Below are positions 48,869-61,347 of a stretch of 64,000 nucleotides of DNA, piece after piece (the stretch's first letter is position 1; each line of letters opens with the position of its first letter). The position numbers were made by a program, and so were the translations under genes. The notes under the pieces are model-generated. The model did no database searches, was not told where the DNA came from, and worked only from the letters and a program-made list of their open reading frames with translations. The DNA is from Biscogniauxia marginata (lineage: Eukaryota; Ascomycota; Sordariomycetes; Xylariales; Xylariaceae). The DNA lies in assembly GCA_022695795.1 (NCBI GenBank), contig MU404056.1, positions 62,001 through 126,000 on the forward strand, written 5' to 3'.

Positions 48869-50108
48869 ATGGCGCTCGACAACTACTATCACAACAAGAT
48901 CGAGGCCATGAAGCTCGAGATCCTCAAGGGTCAAGCTGTCCTGCGCCGCCTCGAAGCCCAGAGAAACGACTACAACTCCAGAGTCCGCTTACTGCGGGAG
49001 GAACTCGGCCTGCTGCAACAGCCCGGGTCTTATGTCGGCGAGGTCGTCAAGGTCATGGGCACTAAGAAGGTCCTGGTCAAGGTACACCCCGAAGGCAAAT
49101 ACGGTACGCACCATACACACACACATACGGAACCACTATACATAGCCTGGCCTACTTTACTAACCATCCCTAGTGGTCGATGTCTCCGATTCCGTAGACG
49201 TTGCGAAGCTCACGGTGGGCAAACGGGTCACCCTATTATCCGACTCCTACAAGCTCGAAAAGATCCTGCCGTCCTCCGTCGACCCCCTCGTATCTCTCAT
49301 GATGGTCGAAAAGGTGCCCGACAGCACATACGACATGATTGGTGGTTTGGACCAGCAGATAAAGGAGATCAAGGAAGTGATCGAACTAGGTCTAAAACAC
49401 CCCGAACTGTTCGAGTCACTCGGTATTGCCCAGCCAAAGGGTGTGCTCCTCTATGGACCTCCTGGAACGGGCAAGACCTTGCTGGCCCGAGCCGTGGCGC
49501 ACCACACAGACTGCAAGTTCATCCGGGTGTCTGGTTCCGAGCTGGTGCAGAAGTATATCGGCGAGGGTTCCCGCATGGTCCGCGAGCTGTTCGTCATGGC
49601 GCGAGAACATGCGCCCTCAATCATCTTCATGGACGAGATCGACTCGATCGGTTCGTCGCGAGTGGAGGGCTCATCCGGCGGCGACTCGGAGGTGCAGCGC
49701 ACCATGTTGGAGCTCCTCAACCAGCTGGACGGCTTCGAGCCCACCAAGAACATCAAGGTCATCATGGCGACGAACCGCCTGGACATCCTCGACCCGGCCC
49801 TGCTCCGCCCCGGGCGCATCGACCGCAAGATCGAGTTCCCGCCCCCGTCGGTCGAGGCCAGGGCCGACATCCTGCGCATCCACAGCCGCAAGATGAACCT
49901 GACGAGGGGCATCAACCTGACCAAGATCGCCGAGAAGATGAACGGCTGTTCCGGCGCCGAGCTCAAGGGCGTGTGCACCGAGGCCGGCATGTACGCGCTG
50001 CGCGAGCGGAGGGTGCACGTCACGCAGGAGGACTTCGAGCTGGCCACGGCCAAGATCCTCAACAAGCACGACGACAAGGAGGTCTCTCTGCAGAAATTCT
50101 GGAAATAG
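48869..50108 (+). CDS. RPT6: 26S proteasome regulatory subunit 8 ATPase
   Basis: Exons 48869-49103 and 49174-50108 join (GTG split after one base) to 389 residues, the standard length. The order is an N-terminal coiled coil (residues about 10-55), OB-like domain ([27 protein letters not shown] across the joint), then the AAA module: Walker A GPPGTGKT (173-180), Walker [10 protein letters not shown] (about 227-235), the SRH region with [13 protein letters not shown], and the C-terminal VSLQKFWK, which ends in the family's usual Phe-Trp-Lys tail. It unfolds substrates and opens the 20S gate as one of six Rpt ATPases in the 19S base. The intron has a TACTAAC branch site. Coding GC rises strongly toward the 3' end (49700-50100). 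Confidence 0.98.
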
Positions 50109-50961
50109 AAGCTTTATCTTCCTTTCATTTTTGTTGTGGGGGGAAGAGACAAAGGGAGAAAGGAAGGATCACTGCTGTGTGTGTGTGTGTGTAATTCCGA
50201 TACCACCAGGAGGTGGTAGTAGATAGCATGAAGTGGACATAATCGATCTGCTTACGGAGCTCTACATAAGGTAGGTGTGCGTTTGCAGTCCCTACAGAGT
50301 TTCATTTGATGATGATGGCGATGGTGATGGTGGGAGGTGGAATGGAAGGAAAAGTAGACGTGGGAGACAGAAGCAGATATAAAAAATTCAATCAGATATC
50401 TGTAAAAGTGTACAATAAAATAATTCACGAGATGAAGAGACACGAGATTAACTACCCCCCTTTTCCCCTATCTACTTCGTTGTTGTTTCTTAGATGAAGA
50501 TTAAAGGTTTGGGGGAATTAGGAGGGGGTTCAGCAGCTGGTTTTTCACACGGAGCGTGGTCTCTTGAGTAACTGGGCGTTGGTCTTTTACCCGGTAATGA
50601 TTGGGTTGTGATTATGTCTTTTTATGATCTACCTATCTAGGTAGGTAAGTAGGTAGGGGAAGGGGTAAGCAGGGGAGGTAAATACATAGGATGGTGTATA
50701 AAGAATTAACAGGGAGTTTAGTCTCGATTCTATTAATTTTTCTAGATGTAGCTTTCAGTCTCTTGTTTTTCTTTTATTACAAGTCTCCTACGTAAGACAC
50801 CTAACCCAGGTCTAGGTAGTATTCTAACCCCCCACCTAGTGACTTACATGATGTGACCAAAGCTTTAGGCACTTGAACTCGCACTCTCTCTATACCGACT
50901 CCCTTTTCCACCGCCCCTCCTCATTCCCTTCCCTTCCCTGCTCTCCCCTCTCATAATTCCA

Positions 50962-51192
50962 CGAAGAATAAAGCAANNNNNNNNNNNNNNNNNNNNNNNN
51001 NNNNNNNNNNNNNNNNNNNNNNNNNNNNNNNNNNNNNNNNNNNNNNNNNNNNNNNNNNNNNNNNNNNNNNNNNCAAAAAAGAATAAAGCAAAAAAGAATA
51101 AAGCAAAAAAGAATAAAGCAAAAAAGAATAAAGCAAAAAAGAATAAAGCAAAAAAGAATAAAGCAAAAAAGAATAAAGCAAAAAAAAAAAAA
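50962..51192. repeat. 15-bp minisatellite (CAAAAAAGAATAAAG)n
   Basis: Seven complete units follow the gap and a fragment (GAAGAATAAAGCAA) precedes it, so the missing bases are almost certainly more copies. The array ends in a poly-A run at about 51180-51192. Confidence 0.95.
50977..51073. other. Assembly gap (97 N)
   Basis: The N run sits inside the minisatellite; its stated length is probably nominal rather than measured. Confidence 0.98.
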
Positions 51193-52074
51193 CCTAGGCC
51201 CATCATAATGTTGTTGTGTTATTTATCCATGAGCTTTAGCTACCTACCTAGTGCGCCTAAGTAGGGAATGAGTAAAATCAAGCTACAAGGTCTAAATCGT
51301 GTCCTTATGTAGTGGTCGAGAAGTGTGGAAAAGTTGTGTCCATAGGTACCTAAGCCTAAATATAGAAATAATTGACTAGCAACGACATTAGAGCGGGAGT
51401 AGAAATATACCCGACATTAAGTAAAGGGGCTGTTAGGACCAGTCCGTGGCTTAGGTTCTACATGATGAATATTCATATTCACAATCACATCTTTAAAATC
51501 ATGAAGTTGACGGTTGTAGGAGACTATGTATTACTGTTCGCTCCCGTCTTAGCAAAGTTATTCTGTGTCTGGGGGGTTTTTTTTCATGTAGGTGTGTATG
51601 CGTGCTGTCTGTTTCTGTCTCTAAGGTATCATGAGCAGTAAAGTTCCCCCCCAATTACGTGCTCCCTACTTTTACAAGTATGCGCCGCCGGTATCATCTG
51701 TCTCTCCCTCTCTAATGGCCCAAAACTCTAATAATCTCCGGCAACCCTCCTAGTTCCCTCAGTCGCTATAGTCGCAATGTATGCAAGTATGTTTCCCTCG
51801 ATGATTAAGAAGCAATGTAGAAGAATATGCTGTGATCCACGATCCAGAAACGCCGGTAACCACCGATCCGATTTATACATCACTATCCCTAGCCGCCAAG
51901 TATGCAAAGCTGAGGTTGAATGCTGTTTGCCTCCCATGTGTCTCGGAATACAGGTATATATGCCAAATGCCGATGCACGCAATAATAGTGCTAGACAGGG
52001 CCCCTCCGCTACGCATACGAGAGCTGCTGATGTGTCGATATGATTTGACGCTTCCTCCGTGTCCTGCAGGCTCA

Positions 52075-55040
52075 TCATCTCCGAGTTTCTAATGTGCTTC
52101 CACTTCTAAACCGGACCTTGTCCGCGGTGGTTCCGCCACCCCTATCCTGGACTCTCAAGGCCCATTCGATGACAGTCTCGTAGCAAAGAACAAACTGTCG
52201 CAAACTTTGAACCATACTAAGTCGCTGCTTTCTGAAATCTTCAACTGTCGCATTGATCAGATCAAGGCTGTTGTCACCAATCCAGCTAGCTTCTATACCG
52301 TCGGTGCCATCTGGAAGTCCTTTAGAAGGAGAGGTGTCGTTATGCTTTACTTTCTTGCGCGCGTCAAAAGGGTTTGGCTTCGTAGAAGAACATGGCGATA
52401 CTGGCTCATCCATGCTCACGTCCCCTTCTATGTCGACTCTTCTGTTAGCATCTAGAGACGCAAGCCGTTGGCGTTTGAGCATGTCGATTACGCTATCGAC
52501 GGTACAAAACGTCCCGGTACGGCCACATCCGGCCGAACAGTGGACAAGCATTGGCCTCGCATTTGAGTCGGACTCTGGTTCATCAAACGATCCCATTGCT
52601 GCCGCATACTCAGCTGCCGCTGACGTGGTCACCGTGCTAGAGTTTAGGGGTGGTGCCGTACGCTGCATAGCGTTGGCTAACCGAATGAGTGCCAGCAGAT
52701 GAGAGGGCTGAGCTGGAGTACCGAAATCAGGCCACGATGAGTAGTGAAGATGAGTGACCTCGCGCATGGGAGCAAACGGATGGCTAGTATGCGTCAACGC
52801 GAACTTCCGGATGATAACGTACGGCGTTTCGGACTGTGACTGAGCCGGCTGGGAAGCCGGGCCTGAGGATCCTAGGGTGGTCGTGGTATTGGCCCGTCGC
52901 CGAACGGACTCCGAGGAGCCGGTATATGAGGATGTGGCTACAGAGTTCGAGCGATATTTATCAATATCAAGCGAAACCTTGTTTTCAGACAGTGGTTTTA
53001 GCTTGATAGGCCCATACTCCCTACCACGCCAGTACGGGTGGCACTTGAGCTGTCCACCTTCCTCTTCTGCAGTCAACATGACAATGACACGGATATCTTG
53101 ATCCCATATTACCGACCAGAAGTCCTAGAGTATACTATCAGCGCCTAGATAGCTCGGACCAGAAATGAGTACGCCAGACTTACCTCAAACGTGGCGGGCA
53201 GCGGGCCTTGAGCGGCAATGTATCGCTTGTGGCTACGAGAAGCTTGGATATGACTTGCGTTTATGTAGTCGCAAGTACCTTCTGGACGATTGGCCAAGCG
53301 CACGCGGGCATGCTCAAATGGGAGAATATCTTTATATCTGTTTTTGACCCCTTTCTCAACTCCGGACAGACGGATTTTCCCCGAGTCGTCGCTTGGAGGA
53401 GCTGGCGCATTGAAAGCAGCGTACGCGTTCTGCATACGAGATTGCTCACCACGCTCTATTTTGAGGAAACGTTCCGATACTTTCTTGCCGTGATCGGACG
53501 TCTGCGCTACATCATGAAGCCACCGAGGAAGGCAATCCAAGTCCGCGTTTGGAGGTACAGCTATGTCCATCTGTCCAACGCCATCTGCCAAGTCCATATT
53601 CTGCCGAATATTGCTGAAGAAAGGGTTAGGCTGGTTGGCAGTGGAAGGAAGCATCACGCCTCCGATTACGGGTGCAAAACTTGGCCGGCTGGTTTCTGAT
53701 GAAGTACCGCCACGTTCAGCCGCGGATTGATGGTCAATGAATGACGGGAAAGCCGACGAAAATGCATGGAAACCGCCTTTCAGGAGATACGAACTGCCAG
53801 AAAACCCCTCATTCGAGAATTTCTTCAACATATTCATCGCGGACACAGCATCTCGCTTGTCGGAAGACGACCCATCATATACCACTAGGTACTTAACGTC
53901 TGGCCACTGGGAAAACTTCTCCTGGTCCTCCTCGATTTGCAATGTCTTTTGAAGCTTCTGCAGGTCGAACGTGGCCCGTTTGAGCAGGGTTGTTGGAATG
54001 CAAAGATTCAAAGCACCCTTGATCCGGGATTGTGCATAGTGCGTAGCGACACGTACGTCTAAGAGTAGGTAGTCACTCGCGGGGTCATTCTGTATCATAT
54101 CCTTCAGCTGGCTCGTCAAAATTAGACCGGGACCAATACTATCCAGGGCAGCCGGCAATGTCTCGGCGCGGGGCTTGGGAGCCTCGCTTAGGCTATCCGC
54201 CTTATTATGAGGTAAAGACAGCCGTGAGTGCCGGTCGTCCGCTTTAGTAAGCGTTGTTCTCCGCAGTGGCTCGAAAGGAGAGTCAGCTTGTGCGGGAGAT
54301 TCAAGACGGGCCATGTTAAAAGACGGAGGGTTCAACGAAGCCTCAGAATTCCTCTTCGAGTCCGACGACACATAGGCCGAGTCGTGCAAACTATCCGCGT
54401 CGATATCCATCCGGCCCCCTACGACATCTTGACTCTTACCGTGAGAAGATCTAGGGATGGATGTTTCCGAGGCGGTGTCGCTCTGATTGGTGGGACGACG
54501 TGGTGGATTGGGCCTCAAGGCGGAAGGAGCTGGCGCGAAATGCGAGCCGGTCAACGAGCCACCCAGGCTGAACCCGTTGGCACGATTCACGTCAGCCTGG
54601 CGTTTGAAGGCCTCAAATTCGGGATTAGCATCCAGAGGCACCGTCTTGGGGATCGCAGCACCGAATGACTTGATAGAGGAGCTCTGGGGACTCCAAATAT
54701 CAAGAGGGGCGGCGGCAGAGTCTCTCAGTTCGCTATGGGTATCCAGACTTAGAGCAAAGTAATTGGGACTCGGGGAGCGAACATCTGAAGGGCCGGGGGA
54801 CAGTTTGACACTGGGAGGGTACGGCTGGCCGACGGAATGAGGCATGCGAGGGGAGGCCACGGGGGTTGTAGACCTGTTAGCGCGGAAAGTCTGCAGATTC
54901 GTCTGAGAATGGCGGGAGCGGGGGGAGCGGTGGGAGTGGTGGGAATGAGACGAGACCAAGGGAGGCCTCGAGGTAGTCTTCATGGTATAATGCTGAGAAG
55001 GAGTTGAGCGGTCGTGATTTCTCGTCGCGTCTGGTGCCAT
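52075..55040 (-). CDS. Pyp1-like protein tyrosine phosphatase with inactive rhodanese domain
   Basis: Exons 55040-53184 and 53124-52075 join in phase 0 to 968 residues; the intron is GTAAGT..CTCTAG. The start is the first ATG of the frame (MAPDATRNHDR). Residues 1-290 are Ser/Pro-rich with many potential phosphosites. A rhodanese-like domain (about 305-435) has YLLLDVRVATHYAQSRIKGA, but the active-site loop reads YDGSSSDK with no Cys, so it should bind rather than catalyse. The PTP domain has NRYKDILPFEHARVRL, YINASHIQ, WDQDIRVIVMLT across the joint, SSWPDFGTP (about 749) and the catalytic VHCSAGCGRTG (Cys about 815). Long insertions separate these motifs. In fission yeast, Pyp1/Pyp2 dephosphorylate the stress MAPK Sty1; a similar role is likely. 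There is a large leader upstream, with no second gene. Confidence 0.92.
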
Positions 55041-58000
55041 GTTCACGTAGTAAGGCCTGACAGGGCGTTTCTGATGTCGCCTCCTTGGTTCTAGTTCTGT
55101 CTCGGCGCGCACGTTATCGTTATCCCGATCTTTTCTTTTATTGTTCCCCCAAGGTCAACGACCGTGTACCGTTTATACGCCCGACATGGCAAGCAGAATA
55201 TTTCTTGATTTGCAGTTGTCCGTTATAGTGATAGAGATTACGAGATTAACCCATACGAAGGTATAGCTCCGCTAAGGCAGTCAGATAGAATTCCCTTTTT
55301 ACTGATTCGCAATCAAGGTCGTATCGTTTGTTAGACGAGTAGGAGTTCAGCCGGAGATGAGGTAGACCAATACTCGCAGAATGATTAACAACAAATTATA
55401 GCCTCTGAAACGAGGGGGAAAACCTAGAAGCTTGAGGAAAAGTGAGCTCAGCTCCTGTCGGTATAGCAAAAGAGGGGAAGAAGAGGAAAGGAAGTAGAAA
55501 AGGGTTTTTTTTTCTCCCTCTGCCGCTGTTTCGCTCGTTCGGGGGCCCAAGGAGACATGTACCTACTTCTCTGTGGGCGGAAGTGGGTGCGTGCGTGGGC
55601 GAGTGTGTGTGGAATGTTTCTGGACCGTGGCGATCTCTACTATTATGTACTAGAAACAAGCGTTGGCTCGAAATGTGAAATGGGGGAGGGGGGGCGTTCT
55701 CGGGTTGCCTGACCAGACTGATTGGGGGTTCCGCAACTTGTCGTCGATGTACAACGAGAGCTTCTGGGCCCTAATAGGTAGGGCAGAGGATGTCGTGAAG
55801 GGCAGTGATCAGCGCTTCAATGGCGCCATGTACCTCCTGCGAAGGGGGCAAGGGGTGAGAGAGACGGCGCGGAGGTGGAGATTATAAATGGCGAGCGGGA
55901 GACCAGCTTGTTTTTCTAGTTGTCCTGGTGTGTTCTGCCTCTTGGTTGCATTGAAAATCAGGTCTAGGCTGTATGTTGGCGCGTCGGAAGAATAAGAAGC
56001 ATAAAATGATCAGATGAAGATGGACAACCTTGAAGACAGGACATGAGATACCCTAGGTAGGTAGGTAACTTCTAGGGGGGCGGGGGTAGAGAGAAAAGCA
56101 AAAAAGTGGGTGGAAACGTGGTTCTGTAAAAGAAATACATGCTTGAATCGTGTGAGAGAATGCGATGATGGATGGATTCAAATCATGCTATTACACACAA
56201 TTCATACCTACCCTAAGGTAATTAATTCCTAAGGCAATTAGGTAATTCCTCGAGTCGGACGTACCGCGAGAGGGAAGATTCAGGGCCAGCGATGACGAAA
56301 TGGCCTACAAAGAGAGGGACCCCTAGATCAAATCTGATGACTCGGTGGGACTTTGTCATAATGCAGGTGCTGGCAGGTATGAGGTAGGCATATGAGGTAG
56401 GCATGGTAAAGTGTACATGCACTTCTACAAGTACGCCGATGCAAGGTGGGCGTTCTGCTGCGGAGAGAAGTACCTAGCCTAGGCGCTACCTAACATTATC
56501 TGAGTCCCGGCGGGTACCTGTCGATTTGATTCATCTGCACTAGGGCCTGCCGTCTGGGTCTGGTCTGGACTACGGGTTACCGCTTGTGGGCTTAGAGCGT
56601 GTGCTTTTCTACAGAGTCAGGTCAAGATGGTACCTACCTAAGCTCCCTTGATTAAAAACTACCTACTTACCCAAGTATGAGAATAATTGTGTCTGTTTCT
56701 TTTTCTTTTTTTCTTTTTTTCTTTTTTTTTCTTTGTTTCGTTCTTGGTCGAATTAGTTTAACTCGAGAGTCTTTGACCAACACACATGCCAAATTCTAAT
56801 AATATATTCCTAAAACCTCTGCGGGCGACAATGACATCTAGCACACGTACTTCGTGCTACCTACGGTAGGTACATGACATGAGACATGTCCAGGTGGCGC
56901 ATCTTTCCGACGTCATCGGCGAAGCACAGGCCAGCCACGACCCCCTATTCCGGTAAATCCCCATTTAAGTAGGATAGCTAAAGCTACTTGGCTGCGAGGC
57001 GAGCAAGGGTGGGGACCCCTTTATCGCCTTCATTCCAGGGTCCACATTCACCTTCTGTCGCCCTCCCTTCCCTCTCTCTCACGCCCTCGGGATCACATCA
57101 ACTTAGTCGTGCCAAGTCTCTCTCGTCCCCTCGTCTGAGTCGCACCAGTCGCCTGGGCCCCCCTTTCCCCTCACTCAGAATTATACATACATAATAATGA
57201 TCTAGTCTCACTAATGACGCCAAATCCTCCGACGCGGATTTCATCCTTACGCAACCAGATCCAGCAGTGAAACAATGCGATACATGCACGGCGGAACAAT
57301 TAGCTTGGGATTTATACTCGTCCCTAACGGTTCTTTCACACAAAGGAAAAGAGTACATATTCCAACATTTCCGTTTTTAAATCCAGAAAACGGGTTGACG
57401 GGTAGAGCAGCGCATCCCCGAACGTCGAAATCCCCGTCATACGCACTACTTACACAGAGCAGAGAGGGTGGATGTATGTAGGCAGAATCACATCACGGGA
57501 ATCACCAGAGCGGCTGATAAGTAATAACCGCCACCGCACCACCGTTGGCGCCGCGTTGATCACTTATTAGTCGCTCTAGGCCCTTTGTTTGCATCCTTCT
57601 AGCCTTCGCACCCCGATGAGCCCATTCCGGCACGAACTATTGTCTCTCGAGGCATTGATTAATCGACCTGATTCTAGCTTGCTGCTATCCTGCCGACTAT
57701 CCGCTGCCCGCAGTTGCTTACCGTACGCCTGAGGTGGAACAATTGCGACACCTCAGGCCAACCATGACAGAAGATCGTCCCGCCTCCAGCACGGGTTGCG
57801 TCAGGATGTTCCTTTTTGTTGAATTCACTAGACGACTACAGCCTCGACGGTTTGGGAGTACATATGCCCTCCTTCTGGGAGCGGTGTACGTGCGCCCTTT
57901 TTGTCTCGAATGTCACCCCTCTAGGATCCCACACTATGACAATTTGCCGTCATAGTCGTTTGCCATCGGGGCAGCCCTTTTTATCCCTCTCAGCTTTTTA

Positions 58001-60726
58001 CAGCTCTCCTGTCATCACATCATTTCTACGTCATTGTGCTTGTCTCATCTGCTGTGCTACCGACCCCAAAGCTGAGGTCTGTTGGAAATATACTATCCAC
58101 AGCAGAGCTGGTGTTTTGCCCTTTGCGACGCTTTTCTTTTGAATCCGTCGGGAGGAGCCAGGACAAGCCGATGGAATGTTTCGCTGGTTTTCCTTTTCCC
58201 CTCCGGACCAATTCCGAATCTTGCGGCATCTTGTTGGTTCCCCTGATAATCCCCGCCAAGCACACACAATGCTGGTCTGCTGTGCAATGCAGATCACCTC
58301 GCACATTTGCACATTGCCTTGATTCCCTTGCCGTCGCGTGAGGACTCCTAGGGCCTGGACCTTGAAGATCAGGGTCTCACGGGACTCAATCCTGCAAAGT
58401 TCCTACCAACCTTGTGGTGACCTGCCTATTTTAGTTGCGCCCGATAGGTATTTCCAGTTTCCCAAGTGGGCATGGGAGATGGGGATCTGGCAAGAATTCC
58501 ATTCCGGCCTTATCGCTCATTTTGACTCTCCGCGCTCTCACCGTTGGTACCGGTACTATAGAAAGGATGAACACCCATCCTTGAGGATTATCCAACTCAA
58601 CCCAGCGGAGGAGGTATTGCTCCGTTTGAAAAGCCACCAGAGTCTCAGTGGACGCATTAGTCGAGTAGTATGCTCCTGCTAAACTAATGTAGACCTAACG
58701 CTACCTAAATACTGCTAAGACGGGGTACATACTGCCACGTGTATCCGCGGACCAGCACCTCAGATACCAGGCTCGGAGTAGAGAGTGCCAATATTGCCAG
58801 TAGAGCACTATGCCTGCCGTATCACCGTTGCTTGCGATGCTGATCTTCTGTTCCGTAGTATATGCCAGCCTATGAATCTTACGCCAAGCACGTCAGCGTA
58901 TCGATGGTAAAGGTGAGCACGCAGGTAACTAGATAGCCTGCATAAAAGAAGGGTCTAGCCCCCATGTGTATAGACGTCCTAAGGGCGCCGTGCGGACGCC
59001 GGGTCCGAAACGCACACAGCCTAATTCCGGCCGTTGGTGCCGCTTTCTCAAAGCCAGGTAGATGATTGAATGCCACGAAACCGGCCAGCTATTTAATTAT
59101 CTGAGTAAGGATTAACCCTTCATCGGGACTCATTAGTGGTCGAATTCGTGTGGCCAAATCTCACTCTGCTATTGCACAACTCTATCTATTATAAGCACAT
59201 GCGTAGTACATCATTATTGCCTCGTCGATTGATCATATTATGGATGAGCCTCGTTATTGATTCTAAAAGGCATACCTCGTAGGAATTACTCATCCCGCAT
59301 GGAACAATAAGTCGAGAAGCGCACACGCATCTTTAGTTGCCTCCAACAGAGCCATTCGGCTAAGCCATCCGAGACCTTTGTGTTACGCTCCTTGGTATGT
59401 AAGGGCACGCGATAGCTAGGGATTGAGACATGCATACCGACAATTACATGAACATACCATTCTTATTGGAATTGGGTAACCCGTAATCTGACCGACTTTA
59501 CACCTCCAACATATCTCTCTTCCGTCACCACCAGCGCCTTAATTTACTCTCCGGGGTCATTCGGTCACCGTCATCACGCATTCTTAACATATAGACTATA
59601 TACCGAATCATTTCCGACGATGATGGCCTCAGGTCAACGAGTCATTATATTGGCCGATTGAGTAACACCACCATACACTACGCCACTAATTATCCGTGGC
59701 ACGAGTAGCCGCAGTCGCGGAGACTCAGCTGTTCCACCGACCACTCTACTGGTCACATTGCGCCATGGCGCCTATCCGTGGAGTGAGTGATCGCGGGGGT
59801 CATTTTCCTACCGTAGAAGATGAGACACTCTACTCCAAAGCACCGAAGTAACGTGACCCATGAAGCCTCGTGTCGTTTCCAATACTGAGCTGGGCATATA
59901 GTGTCTAAACATATATGCTAAGCTCTGTCGTCATTGTTGGATGATGATCAGTCGTGGAATCTTAAGTTTGTCCCTATATTTATCCCCGTAAGCTTCGACA
60001 GCTTACAAGAACTTGTGGTCTGAGGGCCCGGGACAAGGAAGACAGCTTGTAAGTCTCACCGAGTGGCGGTCTTGCCGACGGTGAATATCTATAGGAGAAT
60101 GCACGTGTGCACATCCCACTTTATGTCGAGTACTGTCGATGCCTAATCAGGGCTGCGGGGAAGCCGGAACACGTGCCGGGGCTCTCCGACTTTCGCCCGC
60201 GCAGTTTCAGTCCGGGTTCCGGCCGGAGTTGCCAATTCCGTCCAACTTCATTGGATTCATCCAATGAATCGCCCTCTAATCCTGATACCACTGGCAGTCC
60301 TAGGCATCACTCAAAACAGATCTCATACCTTCGCACAAGTAATTTGACAAGCAATATAATAAAGTAACAAATCCTCATCGCTACTAAATTTGGACTGTAT
60401 CTCCATTCCAGCTAGTCCACGGGGGTGTTGCAGTGCTGTGATTGTTGGCTATAGTATATATAGCTTAACAAATGAACAGTGTCCAGTCTTGAAGCTCTGC
60501 ACTCATTAATTTTCAAGTGGACTCCTTCTAGACGGTTGTCTTAAGAAGACATTTCCCATAAAGTTGTTATCCTGTATAGAATTCATGCAAAGTACATAAC
60601 TAATTTACTGCCCCGGCAAATAACAAGTTCCTGATATCCTCCACTGCTCAGGACTGTGTCTGCCGTGGTCAACTAGCACAAATACAACGCCATAAATTGG
60701 ACTCAGTTCTCCCAAAGTTCCTTTCC
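55041..60726. other. Long gene-free spacer upstream of the phosphatase
   Basis: About 5.7 kb. The first 500 bp is phosphatase promoter/leader, CT-rich on its coding strand. A poly-T/CTTTT tract lies at 56700-56743, and AGGTAGGTAGG and TACCTACC motifs recur at 56053-56065 and 56632-56665. From 57480 to 58700 composition is balanced and several frames of 60-114 codons overlap on both strands, but none resembles a protein, and splice-joined products were not evident. 58740-60600 shows nothing recognisable. Confidence 0.55.
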
Positions 60727-61347
60727 TTAGCATTCTTGTCCTCCCACGATGACGCTCCACCCGTCTGAATCATAATCCTGTCCCTTGATGTTGGGGTAGG
60801 TATCCTCGTCCAAGCAAGTGTCGAGCACACTCTGGGCATAGTCGGCAAACCAGTTGCATGGCTGCGAGGTCGGGTAATTGTTCTGGTTGCAGAAGAAGAT
60901 GCCCGAGTTGTAGGAGCAACTGACCCGACCGCACGAGAGGGGGGCACCAGGTTCCGTGCCACTCATCTCGCAGTATCCGGTCTTCCCGCTTAGATACTTG
61001 ACACCCGCGATAATCGCTTCGTAGTCAGCCTCGCTGTATCGCACCATATCGCAAACGACCCTTTGTGTAGACTTGTTGATGCCGGTCGATGCATTGGCTT
61101 TGGGTTTGGGTGTGGATGGCCAGACATGCCCGGGAAAGGTGGCCTTTATCTGCGTGTCGATGTCCTCGAGGCTGCGGCCAGTGAAGGAAATGTTCGGCCC
61201 GTTCTTGATAAGGCTCCCGGTCCAGGTGATGTTAGAGAGTTGGTATTGCTCGGGAAGATCGTTACCTGGGGACAGGACACTGGGAAGGGAGACGACGGTG
61301 TGAACCGCGAATAGGAGAGCAAGGATGATGCTATTGATGACCTGCAT
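60727..61347 (-). CDS. Small secreted cysteine-rich protein
   Basis: Single exon of 206 residues. The start MQVINSIILALLFAVHTVV is followed by SLPS and makes a clear signal peptide; the frame extends upstream but only through leader-like sequence. The mature part has eight Cys, four possible N-glycosylation sites (NIT, NIS, NAS, NKS) and the block CGRVSCSYNSGIFFCNQ followed by PCNWFADYAQSVLDTC and SDGWSVIVGGQEC. I recall this RVSCSYNS / W-VIV-G pattern from a widespread family of secreted ascomycete proteins of unknown function, but this is memory, not a search. No catalytic signature is visible. The candidate roles (effector, wall or surface protein) are open. It is isolated in a gene-poor region, with more than 5 kb empty on one side and 2.6 kb on the other. 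Confidence 0.82.
   Translation of the reverse strand: MQVINSIILALLFAVHTVVSLPSVLSPGNDLPEQYQLSNITWTGSLIKNGPNISFTGRSLEDIDTQIKATFPGHVWPSTPKPKANASTGINKSTQRVVCDMVRYSEADYEAIIAGVKYLSGKTGYCEMSGTEPGAPLSCGRVSCSYNSGIFFCNQNNYPTSQPCNWFADYAQSVLDTCLDEDTYPNIKGQDYDSDGWSVIVGGQEC

Larger units (their letters stand above)
50109..52074. other. Spacer with minisatellite and assembly gap
   Basis: 3' flanks of RPT6 and of the tyrosine phosphatase gene (which ends at 52075 on the minus strand). It contains a short GT run (50177-50192), an AGGTAGG cluster (50630-50655), the 15-bp minisatellite and the run of N. No gene is supported. Confidence 0.65.

Noticed and set aside
50865..51206. Frame encoding repeated ALFFF across the N gap
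   Set aside because: Translation of the 15-bp minisatellite with undefined bases.
57734..58682. Cluster of 60-114 codon frames upstream of the secreted protein
   Set aside because: Composition is not protein-like, frames overlap on both strands, and no joined product resembles a known family. Could hide a small lineage-specific gene but cannot be supported.
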